Positions 5,477 through 12,323 of a DNA stretch of 12,323 bases are shown piece by piece (within the stretch, counting starts at the first letter, position 1; every line of letters starts with the position of its first letter). The stretch spans positions 1-12,323 of the forward strand of contig JAUWZT010000097.1 in NCBI GenBank assembly GCA_030615145.1. Direction: 5' to 3'. Both the position numbers and the translations under genes were made by a program. Below the pieces are notes generated by a model. It did no database searches. It was not told where the DNA came from and worked only from the letters and a program-made list of their open reading frames with translations. The DNA comes from Promethearchaeota archaeon (lineage in GTDB: Archaea; Asgardarchaeota; Lokiarchaeia; Sigyniarchaeales; SOKP01).

Positions 5477-7072
5477 ATGGAACTTGGAAATCTGAAAGAC
5501 GAGAAGAAAAAAAACCACATAATCCAAAATGCAATTGAAGATTCTATTATAATTGCGAATGAAACCGCTGAATCTGGAGAATTTTTAGAAGCTGGTGAAC
5601 TTCTTTTGTCAGTAGCGGAATTATTAGAAAGCATAGCTTTTTTTCAGTCAACCAAGTTGAATAAATTAATTATTAAATTCTGGGAAAAACAAATAAGTTC
5701 CTTTAAACTTCAAGGAAAATTGCATGAGGTTGCTGAAACTTTCTTAAGAATTGCTGAACTCTACGAAAAACTTAACGATTCTAAATTGTATAAAAAAAAT
5801 CTCTTACATAGCATCAATTTTTTAAAGCAGGAAAGTAAAATATTAAAGGATTTCGGTGATATTAGGAAACTCGCTCAAAATTACGAAAACATTGCTGAGT
5901 TGTATTTAAAAACCCAGGATATTAAAAATGCAAAAAAGTTTTACTTAAATGTCATAAACATTTCAAAGGAATATCAATATTTTGATTTGCTCTCGTATTC
6001 CTATAAGCAGATAGCGTCGTGTTATCAAGAATTAGACGAGATAAAAAAATCAAATGACATTATTTACGATGGAATCGAGTTTTTTTCAGGTCTTTTTCAG
6101 ACTTTTGAACAAAAAAATGATAATCTAGCAATTTCTCAAATTTCACAAGTATTAAAATCGCTCTATCAACTCATAAATGAAGAAGAACAATTCATTAGTT
6201 ATTCAAAAAAAGAAGCTGGCTCTTATATTAATTTAGCAGAAAGGCTAAGGCTAGAGAAAAACGAGGGAAATTATCATAAAATAGCAATGTATTATCGTGG
6301 TGCAGCGTTGTGTTACCAAGAAATCAACAACAATTTAATTGAATCGGCTTCTTGTTTTGTTTTAGCTGGAAACTATTCTGAAAAGGCTAAGGATTACAAC
6401 GAAGCTGCGACAAATTTCTTTAATGCTGCGGTGACTTTTAAAGAGTTAAACAATTTGGAGATGACCTATAAGCACTATGTAAAAGCAGGAGATAACTACT
6501 GGAAAACTGAGAATGTAAACGATTCAACGGAGAGTTATTTAAACGCTTACGATATAGCAGTTGAAGGAGACTTAGAATACAATAGGTTTGGCATTTTCAA
6601 TCAAATTATTAGAGGCTTAAACATAATAGCTAAAGAAGGATTGAAAAATAAACAATTTTATACTGCAGCTACTCTGATTATGGAAAGTATAAAATTCTAT
6701 CAACAACTAGATACCGCTAAGCCTTTTCTTCTTAACGAAATGGTGAAAAATGTTTATAGGTATTACTATAGAGCCGCTAATTTAAAAAAAATCGGCCATT
6801 CTCACATAGTCCAATCATACGTTCTGGCAGCCATTTCTTCGATTCTTAATGGGAAAAATAGCAGAGCGTTAGAAATCATCTCGGAAGTCGAATTAACGGG
6901 AAATACGGTAAATAAATACAAAGAATTAGTTAAATTGATTATAGAGTTGGCATCGGAGGGAAAAGAAGTGGAATTAAAAAATTTCCCATACGATCTCCAA
7001 CGTATAGTTCAAGGTTCAGAAGACATAAAGTACCTTCTGAAATTATTTAAAGGATACAAATTCCCGTCCTAA
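5477..7072 (+). CDS. TPR/SNAP-like helical repeat protein
   Basis: A 531-residue soluble, all-helical protein with no signal peptide or membrane helix. It contains repeated paired helices of TPR type with small residues at the packing positions: about 80-118 (VAETFLRIAELYEKL), 128-164 (LAQNYENIAELYLKTQD), 171-200, 265-300 (YYRGAALCYQEINN, ASCFVLAGNYSEKAKD) and 305-360 (AATNFFNAAVTFKELNN, YVKAGDNYWK). The pattern of Ala/Gly-x-x-Tyr helices resembles the alpha-SNAP family of helical repeats as well as plain TPRs; this is fold-level resemblance only. Such proteins usually serve as binding scaffolds. The first ATG is at 5477, but plausible coding sequence extends 21 codons upstream. The gene stands alone behind a duplicated TATA-like element, with the next gene 75 bp downstream. 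The specific partner is unknown. Confidence 0.85.
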   Translation: MELGNLKDEKKKNHIIQNAIEDSIIIANETAESGEFLEAGELLLSVAELLESIAFFQSTKLNKLIIKFWEKQISSFKLQGKLHEVAETFLRIAELYEKLNDSKLYKKNLLHSINFLKQESKILKDFGDIRKLAQNYENIAELYLKTQDIKNAKKFYLNVINISKEYQYFDLLSYSYKQIASCYQELDEIKKSNDIIYDGIEFFSGLFQTFEQKNDNLAISQISQVLKSLYQLINEEEQFISYSKKEAGSYINLAERLRLEKNEGNYHKIAMYYRGAALCYQEINNNLIESASCFVLAGNYSEKAKDYNEAATNFFNAAVTFKELNNLEMTYKHYVKAGDNYWKTENVNDSTESYLNAYDIAVEGDLEYNRFGIFNQIIRGLNIIAKEGLKNKQFYTAATLIMESIKFYQQLDTAKPFLLNEMVKNVYRYYYRAANLKKIGHSHIVQSYVLAAISSILNGKNSRALEIISEVELTGNTVNKYKELVKLIIELASEGKEVELKNFPYDLQRIVQGSEDIKYLLKLFKGYKFPS

Positions 7073-7111
7073 ATTGACGAATTTTTGTAAATTTCTGAAA
7101 CAACATGAATA

Positions 7112-7119
7112 ATTATATC
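7112..7119 (+). promoter_or_regulatory. Possible TATA box of the HAD phosphatase gene
   Basis: ATTATATC lies ~30 bp before the ATG at 7148, with a second candidate (AATTATAAT, 7124-7132) closer. The first fits a leaderless or very short-leader transcript; no ribosome binding site is seen before the ATG, consistent with that. Confidence 0.3.
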
Positions 7120-7147
7120 AACTAATTATAATTTTTTTCCATAACTT

Positions 7148-7813
7148 ATGAATGATATTAAAGATCATAAAAAAATTCTTTTAAGTTTTGATTTAGATAA
7201 TACACTAATCGATAATAGAAAAGGGATCGTTAATTCGTTCAATTACGCCTTGAAAAGATACAATCTTCCAGCCCTCGAAAGAACCAGAATAGAAAAAATG
7301 ATTGGTACGCCTTTAGACGAGATGTTTGAAGAAATTTCTGATATTAATCCAAAAAAATTATCAACAGTTTTCCGAGAATACTACGGAAAAAAAGGAATTT
7401 ACCAAGCAACCATATTGCCTGGAGTTAGAGAAAAGTTAGACGAATTAAAACAAAAGTCTTTTACCCTGGGCGTGATAACTTCAAAGAAGCAAGAAATGGC
7501 GGTTAGAATTATAAAGTACTTAGGACTTTATAGCTATTTCATATATATCTTGGGAGAAAGCGAAAATATCAAGAGCAAATTAGACCCTAATCTGAAATTT
7601 TATTTATTGAATAAATATAAAGGCTTTTTTATCGTGATTATTGGCGACCATCTTAAAGATAAAGCTCTTGCCGAAAATCTACGCGCACCCTTCATTGGTG
7701 TTTTAACAGGACACCATTCAGCCGCAGAATTACAACAAAATAGCACTATAAAAACTCAGATTTTAAGTAGCGTTAAGGAGATAAAGCCTAATATGATTTA
7801 TTCCTTAATATAA
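7148..7813 (+). CDS. HAD-superfamily phosphatase, phosphoglycolate phosphatase-like
   Basis: A 221-residue cytosolic Mg-dependent hydrolase of the haloacid dehalogenase superfamily that removes phosphate from a small metabolite through an aspartyl-phosphate intermediate. All four motifs are visible: motif I FDLDNTL with Asp15 (nucleophile) and Asp17; motif II VITSKK with Thr111; motif III Lys144 in SKLDP; motif IV IIGDHLKDKALA with Asp167 and Asp171. The cap between motifs I and II (about 25-90) contains IGTPLDEMFEE, close to the IGxPLxxMF of phosphoglycolate phosphatase/Gph proteins, and ILPGVREKLDELK leads back to the core. The length is typical. The substrate cannot be fixed; related enzymes act on phosphoglycolate, pyrophosphate or nucleotides. 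An in-frame TAA at 7142-7144 makes 7148 the start. It converges on cdhE and is probably transcribed alone. Confidence 0.9.
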   Translation: MNDIKDHKKILLSFDLDNTLIDNRKGIVNSFNYALKRYNLPALERTRIEKMIGTPLDEMFEEISDINPKKLSTVFREYYGKKGIYQATILPGVREKLDELKQKSFTLGVITSKKQEMAVRIIKYLGLYSYFIYILGESENIKSKLDPNLKFYLLNKYKGFFIVIIGDHLKDKALAENLRAPFIGVLTGHHSAAELQQNSTIKTQILSSVKEIKPNMIYSLI

Positions 7814-7836
7814 AATAACAAAAGATTAAGTATAAT

Positions 7837-7862
7837 AAAAAAAGTTTAAAAAGAATTAAACT
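7837..7862 (-). terminator. Hairpin plus T-run terminator of cdhE
   Basis: On the - strand, starting at the cdhE stop codon, a perfect hairpin AGTTTAA/TTAAACT (7843-7862, loop of six) is followed directly by seven T's (7843-7837). This is a bacterial-style intrinsic terminator layout. The A-run on the + strand offers nothing similar for the converging HAD gene. Confidence 0.55.
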
Positions 7863-9312
7863 ATTCTTTCAATTCTTCGTATTGCTTCATGAATTCTTCA
7901 GGTTTCCATTGTTCCTTTATGTATTTGCCAATTCCAGAACTATCTCTTGGTCCAACCACAACAAATGCATCTGCTTCGTCTTCTAGAGCCCCACTTAAAC
8001 GTGCTGCCATACCTGGAATAATCAAGATCCGATGATTAACCTTTTCAAACGCTTTAAATTCTTTTACTGCTTCAGCAATCGCTCCTGCGCTAAATTGGCC
8101 TCCTGCGACGGCTGATTCAATTCCTATACCTTCAGAATCTACAACCAAAAGCCACGCGTCTAAATTCGCCCCTTTTATGTCTATTTCAACCGGGATTTTT
8201 GTTAGACGGTAATTTGAAGTCACAAAAATAGGAGATTTATCTGTTGGCTCTCCAATTTCGTATACCCCAGCATCTACAGCGGGATAAATACGAGGATCGC
8301 TGAATATACTCTGTCTTAAAGTCATCATTACCAGAAGAGCCCAAACATCTTCTTTTCTTTTACCGGTATGCATAATTATGAGATTTGTGTCAATTGATTG
8401 CATGATCGCTCCCATTATAATTTCTTGATATTGATGCTCCCAGAGTTCCTTATCGTCAGTTTTCACTTGACTCCAATAAGCAGCAGGAACTCCCATAATG
8501 GGCCAACCTGCATTCACGTCTCCTTTATCAATAGCAGCAATTCTCAATTGCATTATATTATCGTAAGTTAACGCTACATTGCCTGGACCAAAAACGGTCA
8601 TGGCATCTAATACTATACCTATCACGCCTAACTTCTGTAAGGTGGCACTTAAGGACGCCAATTCGTCCAAATCGCTTGATACAGCCGCTACGGGCAAATT
8701 ATTCTCTACAGCAAATTTTCCAATTTGTTCCCACGAATCTTTGGTTACAGCGTAAAGCAACGGTTTTTTATCTTTAATAACTTCAGCAGCAGCTACCAAA
8801 ATGTCTGGATTCAAACACGCTAACATTACGGGAAGATCTGAAACCTCTGTTAGTTTCTTAGCAGCGAGTTTAAATTGCTCAGCGTCTCCAGATACGCATC
8901 TTAGCGCAATACCGCTAACTCTAAGAACCTCCCCCATTCTTTCGATTTTAAGGTCGGTTAAATATTTAGAAATTTCTTCTAAATTAGGATCATCGTCCGC
9001 AATTTGCATAAAAATTTGTGTTTCATTATAAAACGTGAGTTGGTGGCGATTGAGAACTTCTTCACCCCCAACTATACATTTTCGTTCCCCTATTCCAATT
9101 GTAATAGGTTTTTGTGGAGGTGTCACAATTTTTATTAATTTGTCGCGTTTTTTTGCCTGTTTAGGGTCTTGCATAAGATGCGTGCAATCTTGAACTATAA
9201 CATTTCTTTCAAGCAAGTCTGTTGCAAACGCCATGCAGGTGTCTCTACCACAGTCTTTACAATTACTTTTATCTAAAAGCGCATAAATTTCTAACGGGCT
9301 GGGTCTTGCCAT
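7861..9312 (-). CDS. cdhE: Acetyl-CoA decarbonylase/synthase gamma subunit (corrinoid iron-sulfur protein, large subunit)
   Basis: CdhE is the large subunit of the corrinoid/iron-sulfur protein. It passes a methyl group between methyl-tetrahydro(methano)pterin and the acetyl-CoA synthase centre in the Wood-Ljungdahl pathway. At 483 residues it is full length. The N-terminal [4Fe-4S] motif C-x2-C-x4-C-x16-C is exact: Cys18, Cys21, Cys26 and Cys43. A central TIM-barrel-like domain follows (about 100-330; GIVLDAMTVFGPGN, AGWPIMGVPAAYW). The C-terminal corrinoid-binding part has VVDSEGIGIESAVAGGQFSA and IIPGMAARLSGALED. The start ATG is preceded by GGAG at 8 nt spacing. The partner CdhD and the CO dehydrogenase/ACS subunits, which are neighbours in methanogens, are absent here: flanking genes are a HAD phosphatase and an MFS transporter. 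The gene therefore appears to be transcribed alone, with its own promoter and terminator. Direction of the pathway cannot be told. Confidence 0.95.
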   Translation of the reverse strand: MARPSPLEIYALLDKSNCKDCGRDTCMAFATDLLERNVIVQDCTHLMQDPKQAKKRDKLIKIVTPPQKPITIGIGERKCIVGGEEVLNRHQLTFYNETQIFMQIADDDPNLEEISKYLTDLKIERMGEVLRVSGIALRCVSGDAEQFKLAAKKLTEVSDLPVMLACLNPDILVAAAEVIKDKKPLLYAVTKDSWEQIGKFAVENNLPVAAVSSDLDELASLSATLQKLGVIGIVLDAMTVFGPGNVALTYDNIMQLRIAAIDKGDVNAGWPIMGVPAAYWSQVKTDDKELWEHQYQEIIMGAIMQSIDTNLIIMHTGKRKEDVWALLVMMTLRQSIFSDPRIYPAVDAGVYEIGEPTDKSPIFVTSNYRLTKIPVEIDIKGANLDAWLLVVDSEGIGIESAVAGGQFSAGAIAEAVKEFKAFEKVNHRILIIPGMAARLSGALEDEADAFVVVGPRDSSGIGKYIKEQWKPEEFMKQYEELKE

Positions 9313-9320
9313 TTCACTTT

Positions 9321-9324
9321 CTCC
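9321..9324 (-). promoter_or_regulatory. Ribosome binding site of cdhE
   Basis: GGAG on the - strand lies 8 nt before the ATG at 9312 and supports that start. It is one of only two clear ribosome binding sites in the window, the other being that of the coiled-coil gene. Confidence 0.55.
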
Positions 9325-9355
9325 AAATTTGTTCTCTTTAAAATTATTTACTTTT

Positions 9356-9364
9356 AAAATATAA
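9356..9364 (-). promoter_or_regulatory. Possible TATA box of cdhE
   Basis: On the - strand TTATATTTT lies about 44-52 bp upstream of the cdhE ATG. This would place the transcript start near 9331 and leave a ~20-nt leader containing the GGAG. The rest of the 213-bp gap to the MFS gene (9313-9525) holds no visible gene. The match is weak in AT-rich DNA. Confidence 0.35.
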
Positions 9365-9525
9365 TATTTAGTTTAGTCTAATTTTACAATTAAAATTTTT
9401 GAAATTCGACACTAAAAGTTTTGAATTAAAAATAATGGTTATGAAAATTATAGAAATTATGGAATTAAATCAATAACAATTTTAAAAAAATATTCTAAAA
9501 CGAGAGAACTTATGAGAAGTAAAAA

Positions 9526-10941
9526 TTATTTCTCTTTTTTCAGTTTAACTTTAAACAACATCAACGGAAATAATGCTAGGATTGATAAAATTCCAGTCGT
9601 TATCATTAATGTCTCAATCGGAACAAAGGCAGATAAATAAGTTCCAAATGGTATAAAAATCACGCAACTAAGTGCATATGCTATTTTCAAGCACTGAAAT
9701 GTAAAAGTCTTGTACTTCCCATTATTAGCAATCGTCATCATTAACGAAGTATAATTTAACATCATTACACCGGCAATTACTTGAATAATCCCTTGAATAA
9801 TCATCAAAAATAAAAAATCTGAAATCGCCATCAGACAAGTTAAAACAGCATATAATCCAACTGTAATTGCGATGATCTTTTTTCGATTAGATAGTTTAAA
9901 AGCATACAACACTTCATCTTGATTATCATTTTTAAATTCCAATTTAAAGCGATTTTCAGCCACAATTTTGTTAATTCTATTATTCTCTTTGTTTGAAATT
10001 CGTTGCCCTATTATCCAACCTCCAATGTTAAGTAAGATCAACACAATATATAATAACGAGTAAATCTTAAATCCTTCCTCTCCGAATCTGGTTAAAATCC
10101 AAGATGAAAAAGGAAATTGATACAATTTATCACTCCAAATCAATAAGTACGATAGAAATAACAGAAATAAATTCAAATTATTGTTTCCCCCTAAACTTAT
10201 AATATCCTTCTCACATTGTTCAAGTTTTTTTTCTGGTTTTTTAGCTGTTTCTCTCAAAAGAACTGTTGATAAGATTATAGGAAGAGAGGATAAGAAACCA
10301 ATAAAGAAAAAACCATTCCATTGATTAACATTAAAAATATCGTTTACGGTAAAAAGGAAGACAACTGAAGGGATAAACGAGCCGACATTCGACGATATAT
10401 TTATTGCTGCTAAATTATTATCCTTCACACTTTCGTTTTTGGAGAGATCTATTATCAATTTTGAAACTCCGACCTTTACGATTTCTTGGCTTAATAAATT
10501 TATCGCTAAAAAAAGACCAAACACACCTAAATTTCTCCCACCAAACACAGAAAGTAAGAAACTAGCCAAAAAAAGTATACTGGATGATAATAATATTAAT
10601 TTTTTATTTTTGGAATATCTATCAAATAGATACCCTAAGATTGGTCCCGAAAACATAACGAGATAAACAAATACTTGAATGAAGGCTAGTTCACTCCTAT
10701 TAATGTTCAGGATATTTAATAAAAAGACTGGAAGATATACAACTAAATAGATTCTTATTACACTAATAGCAAAATAGAGGAGGAAGAAACCAAAATAGTT
10801 TGACCTCATAACGCTTTCTTTTTTTGACTTCTTAAAAGGTTCATTGTTCCATTTATAATTTAATTCTGATATTTCAAGTGATTCTTTAGTCGTTGCTCTA
10901 TTTTTGTTATTTAACATTTTAAGTTTACCAACTCGAGACAT
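9526..10941 (-). CDS. Major facilitator superfamily transporter (12 TM)
   Basis: A 471-residue membrane protein with twelve predicted helices, at about 49-72, 86-106, 115-133, 138-157, 180-198, 208-229, 257-275, 290-311, 355-373, 376-398, 415-435 and 443-463. The MFS signature A sits between helices 2 and 3 as GYLFDRYSKNKK (103-114), with the conserved Gly, Asp, Arg and Lys. The central cytoplasmic loop 230-256 is Lys/Glu rich, as usual between the two six-helix halves. A second charged loop of ~43 residues (312-354) between helices 8 and 9 is longer than typical. The N-terminus has an unusually long hydrophilic tail (~45 residues); Met9 or Met45 are alternative starts, and no ribosome binding site helps to choose. 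It lies 213 bp upstream of cdhE on the same strand, so a shared transcript is possible but unlikely. The substrate is unknown. Confidence 0.88.
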   Translation of the reverse strand: MSRVGKLKMLNNKNRATTKESLEISELNYKWNNEPFKKSKKESVMRSNYFGFFLLYFAISVIRIYLVVYLPVFLLNILNINRSELAFIQVFVYLVMFSGPILGYLFDRYSKNKKLILLSSSILFLASFLLSVFGGRNLGVFGLFLAINLLSQEIVKVGVSKLIIDLSKNESVKDNNLAAINISSNVGSFIPSVVFLFTVNDIFNVNQWNGFFFIGFLSSLPIILSTVLLRETAKKPEKKLEQCEKDIISLGGNNNLNLFLLFLSYLLIWSDKLYQFPFSSWILTRFGEEGFKIYSLLYIVLILLNIGGWIIGQRISNKENNRINKIVAENRFKLEFKNDNQDEVLYAFKLSNRKKIIAITVGLYAVLTCLMAISDFLFLMIIQGIIQVIAGVMMLNYTSLMMTIANNGKYKTFTFQCLKIAYALSCVIFIPFGTYLSAFVPIETLMITTGILSILALFPLMLFKVKLKKEK

Positions 10942-10977
10942 ACAATAATTTGCTTTTTCTCTTTATTTGTTTTCAAA

Positions 10978-10986
10978 CTTATAAAC
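10978..10986 (-). promoter_or_regulatory. Possible TATA box of the MFS gene
   Basis: GTTTATAAG on the - strand lies 37-45 bp upstream of the ATG at 10941. It is a good archaeal TATA-box match at a plausible distance for a short-leader transcript. Confidence 0.4.
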
Positions 10987-11149
10987 TACACAAAATTCAT
11001 TGAGAATCTCTTCTTAATCATTGATTTTAATTACCAATAGTTAAAAATAGATATAATCAATACTCTTTAACCAGAAGTTTTATAAACTGAACTATTAGGT
11101 AAATCAATCCATAAGAGTAGAAAATGTTTCAAAAAAAAAGGAAGAAAAT

Positions 11150-11266
11150 ATGGTTTTCCCGCATTTTAGGATAATGAATATCCTTAAGCGGGAGAAACAT
11201 TTAAGGAGCAATATCAGCAGTTCCAGGCATTTTAGCCTTACCTCAATTTATATTGATGAAATTTAA
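11150..11266 (+). CDS. Doubtful 38-codon ORF
   Basis: ATG 11150 to TAA 11264-11266, preceded by AAGGAAG about 6 nt upstream, which could act as a ribosome binding site. The product (begins MVFPHFRIMNILKREKHLRS, ends SLTSIYIDEI) is basic with no recognisable domain. The hairpin at 11152-11198 lies within its first half, so the apparent ORF may be incidental to a structured RNA or a decayed mobile element. I cannot choose between these. Confidence 0.15.
   Translation: MVFPHFRIMNILKREKHLRSNISSSRHFSLTSIYIDEI
11152..11198. repeat. Two-tiered GC-rich hairpin
   Basis: An inner perfect stem AGGATA (11168-11173)/TATCCT (11179-11184) closes a 5-nt loop. An outer stem pairs CCCGC (11158-11162) with GCGGG (11188-11192), and the pairing continues outward between TTTT and AGAAA with a bulge. 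A second flanking match, ATGTTTC (11124-11130) with GAAACAT (11194-11200), competes for the right arm. The G/C content of the outer stem stands out against the AT-rich gap. Confidence 0.6.
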
Positions 11267-11315
11267 ACCCGCTATCTTCAACCAACGAGTTCTAATAGCA
11301 TTATACTATCTCACA

Positions 11316-11337
11316 ATATTTATTCATAAATAAATAT
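11316..11337. repeat. Perfect 9-bp AT-only inverted repeat
   Basis: ATATTTATT (11316-11324) and AATAAATAT (11329-11337) are exact reverse complements around a CATA loop. It has no T-run on either side, so a terminator is unlikely; chance formation in AT-rich DNA is possible. Confidence 0.45.
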
Positions 11338-11497
11338 AAAAACATAGAGAAAAAAGCAAAAGATAAGTTAGGATTTTTTATACTAAAAAAACCGATTAAT
11401 CATTAAATCTAAAAATTTATGGCATAAAAAAGTATTTAAGTAGTTATATTAAATAAATTCATAATTCTAACACGTATTTATCTATAAAATTGAATAA

Positions 11498-12323
11498 ATG
11501 GCAAAATTAAATATCGATTTTTTAATAAAAACTCCAATTAAAAATATCCTTGAAAAGATTGATTACTTCTTTCATGAACTTCTTCAAGGAATTGAATCAT
11601 ATCTCAATATGGAAGTAATTTACCCTAAAATAAATATTATTTTAAAAAATGAAGAATCAAGCATATCAGGTGTGGCAGATAACATTTTTTCCATAGGAGT
11701 TGATAGATCTTATAATAATGATATTCTCAGTATTAAAATATATTCAGATTTTTTTCAATACATCCAATTTATTATGCTTCGGGAAGCATATAAATGTTTT
11801 ATACCTCCCTCCCCCAATCAAATGAAAATAATTGAAATTTTCATAAATCAAAAAGTATTAATCGATCTTAAAAAATTAAAATCTAGCAATGAATGGAACC
11901 TGCTCATACGGGATAAACTGGTTAATTATGAGTTCATCTCGGGTGAGTTAGATCGTTTAGAGAATTTTTTGAAACGTGAAAGTACTGAGAATATTGATAG
12001 TCCCTTTATATTTTTCTTTAAATATATTAGAAAAAATATCAAAATTATTGGTGAAAAAGGACAAAATTTTTACGACACATTTTTCAAGGAATTTTTATCA
12101 GTTTCCTCAAAATCATTATTCAATGATGAAATAATAGAAACAATAAGAGTTCTTGATAAAATCTTCAATCAGGTAAAATATTATTCTGCATTGTTAGACT
12201 ATCAAGATTATTTTACCTTATTTAAAGAAAATGGAGTGATTGAAACTAATCTAAGTCTAAACAAATTTACTGAAAACATGCAATGGATTAAAAATTTTAG
12301 TTCTTTATCCCCAAGTTATAAAG
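11498..12323 (+). CDS. Unknown protein, N-terminal 275 residues (truncated by window end)
   Basis: An open frame runs from ATG 11498 to the last base with no stop in 275 codons, which is strong evidence for a gene in DNA this AT-rich; its 3' end is beyond the window. The protein starts MAKLNIDFLIKTPIKNILEK and is rich in Ile, Lys, Phe, Asn and Tyr, with aromatic clusters such as SPFIFFFKYIRKNIKII (about 167-183). There is no signal peptide, clear membrane helix or nucleotide-binding motif. The N-terminal ~110 residues look alpha/beta (PKINIILKNEESS, ILSIKIYSDFFQYIQF), followed by a mostly helical part (from about 115) ending near MQWIKNFSSLSPSY. I do not recognise the family; the steady alternation of hydrophobic and charged residues suggests a folded soluble protein. 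It is divergent from the MFS gene, with a 556-bp gap upstream. The start has no ribosome binding site. Confidence 0.75.
   Translation, partial: MAKLNIDFLIKTPIKNILEKIDYFFHELLQGIESYLNMEVIYPKINIILKNEESSISGVADNIFSIGVDRSYNNDILSIKIYSDFFQYIQFIMLREAYKCFIPPSPNQMKIIEIFINQKVLIDLKKLKSSNEWNLLIRDKLVNYEFISGELDRLENFLKRESTENIDSPFIFFFKYIRKNIKIIGEKGQNFYDTFFKEFLSVSSKSLFNDEIIETIRVLDKIFNQVKYYSALLDYQDYFTLFKENGVIETNLSLNKFTENMQWIKNFSSLSPSYK

Larger units (their letters stand above)
10942..11497. other. 556-bp intergenic region between the divergent MFS gene and the unknown gene at 11498
   Basis: The region holds the MFS promoter at its left end and presumably the promoter of the 11498 gene at its right end (TATA-like ATTTAAG at 11434-11440 and TTATATTA at 11444-11451). 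Between them, about 11120-11310 is richer in G and C than its surroundings and contains a strong hairpin and a doubtful 38-codon ORF, listed separately. I find no tRNA cloverleaf, no CRISPR repeat and no recognisable transposase. Confidence 0.6.

Noticed and set aside
9505..9540. Possible hairpin terminator after the MFS gene.
   Set aside because: GAGAAC/CTCATAAG pairing is imperfect; only scattered T-runs remain, so I could not support a defined terminator.
11268..11300. ACGAGTTCTAATAGC and the - strand AGCGGGTTTAAATTT looked like tRNA T-arm pieces.
   Set aside because: The flanking 5-bp stems do not pair and no cloverleaf can be built.
11770..11810. LREAYKCF in the unknown C-terminal gene recalls the spacing of an HExxH zinc protease helix.
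   Set aside because: Both histidines are absent and no third ligand is evident; the resemblance is too weak to suggest a protease.

Overview
The window is AT-rich and almost certainly archaeal. It carries an archaeal-type acetyl-CoA decarbonylase/synthase (Wood-Ljungdahl) corrinoid subunit, TATA-box-like promoters, many starts that look leaderless or nearly so, and T-run terminators. The low GC, long coiled-coil and helical-repeat proteins and short single-gene transcription units would fit an Asgard (Lokiarchaeia-like) archaeon. That placement is an inference from style; no single gene here proves it.

Layout. (1) 1-2570, + strand: the 3' part of an ABC ATPase and its FtsX/MacB-type permease. 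(2) 2660-4870, + strand: a 401-residue coiled-coil protein followed 24 bp later by ribonuclease Z, probably one operon. (3) 4909-5139, - strand: a small MoaD/ThiS-type beta-grasp protein ending in Gly-Gly, convergent with ribonuclease Z. (4) 5152-5476: an AT-rich gap with a 19-bp tandem duplication carrying TATA-like sequence, just before (5) a 531-residue TPR/SNAP-like helical repeat protein and (6) a HAD phosphatase (7148-7813). (7) 7861-10941, - strand: cdhE, with a hairpin terminator, and upstream of it a 12-TM MFS transporter. (8) 10942-11497: a long gap with a GC-rich hairpin and a doubtful 38-codon ORF. (9) 11498 to the window end: the first 275 codons of a protein I do not recognise.

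Functionally the window is a mosaic: envelope transport (ABC, MFS), tRNA 3'-end processing (RNase Z), sulfur carrier or protein modifier chemistry (MoaD-like), and one-carbon metabolism (CdhE, here without the other Cdh subunits). There is no CRISPR array, rRNA, recognisable tRNA or intact transposon. The most notable pattern is that three separate genes (permease, MoaD-like, TPR) have convincing in-frame coding sequence upstream of the first usable ATG/GTG/TTG, with no canonical start codon in the extension. This suggests non-canonical starts (ATT occurs in all three), lost start codons, or assembly errors.
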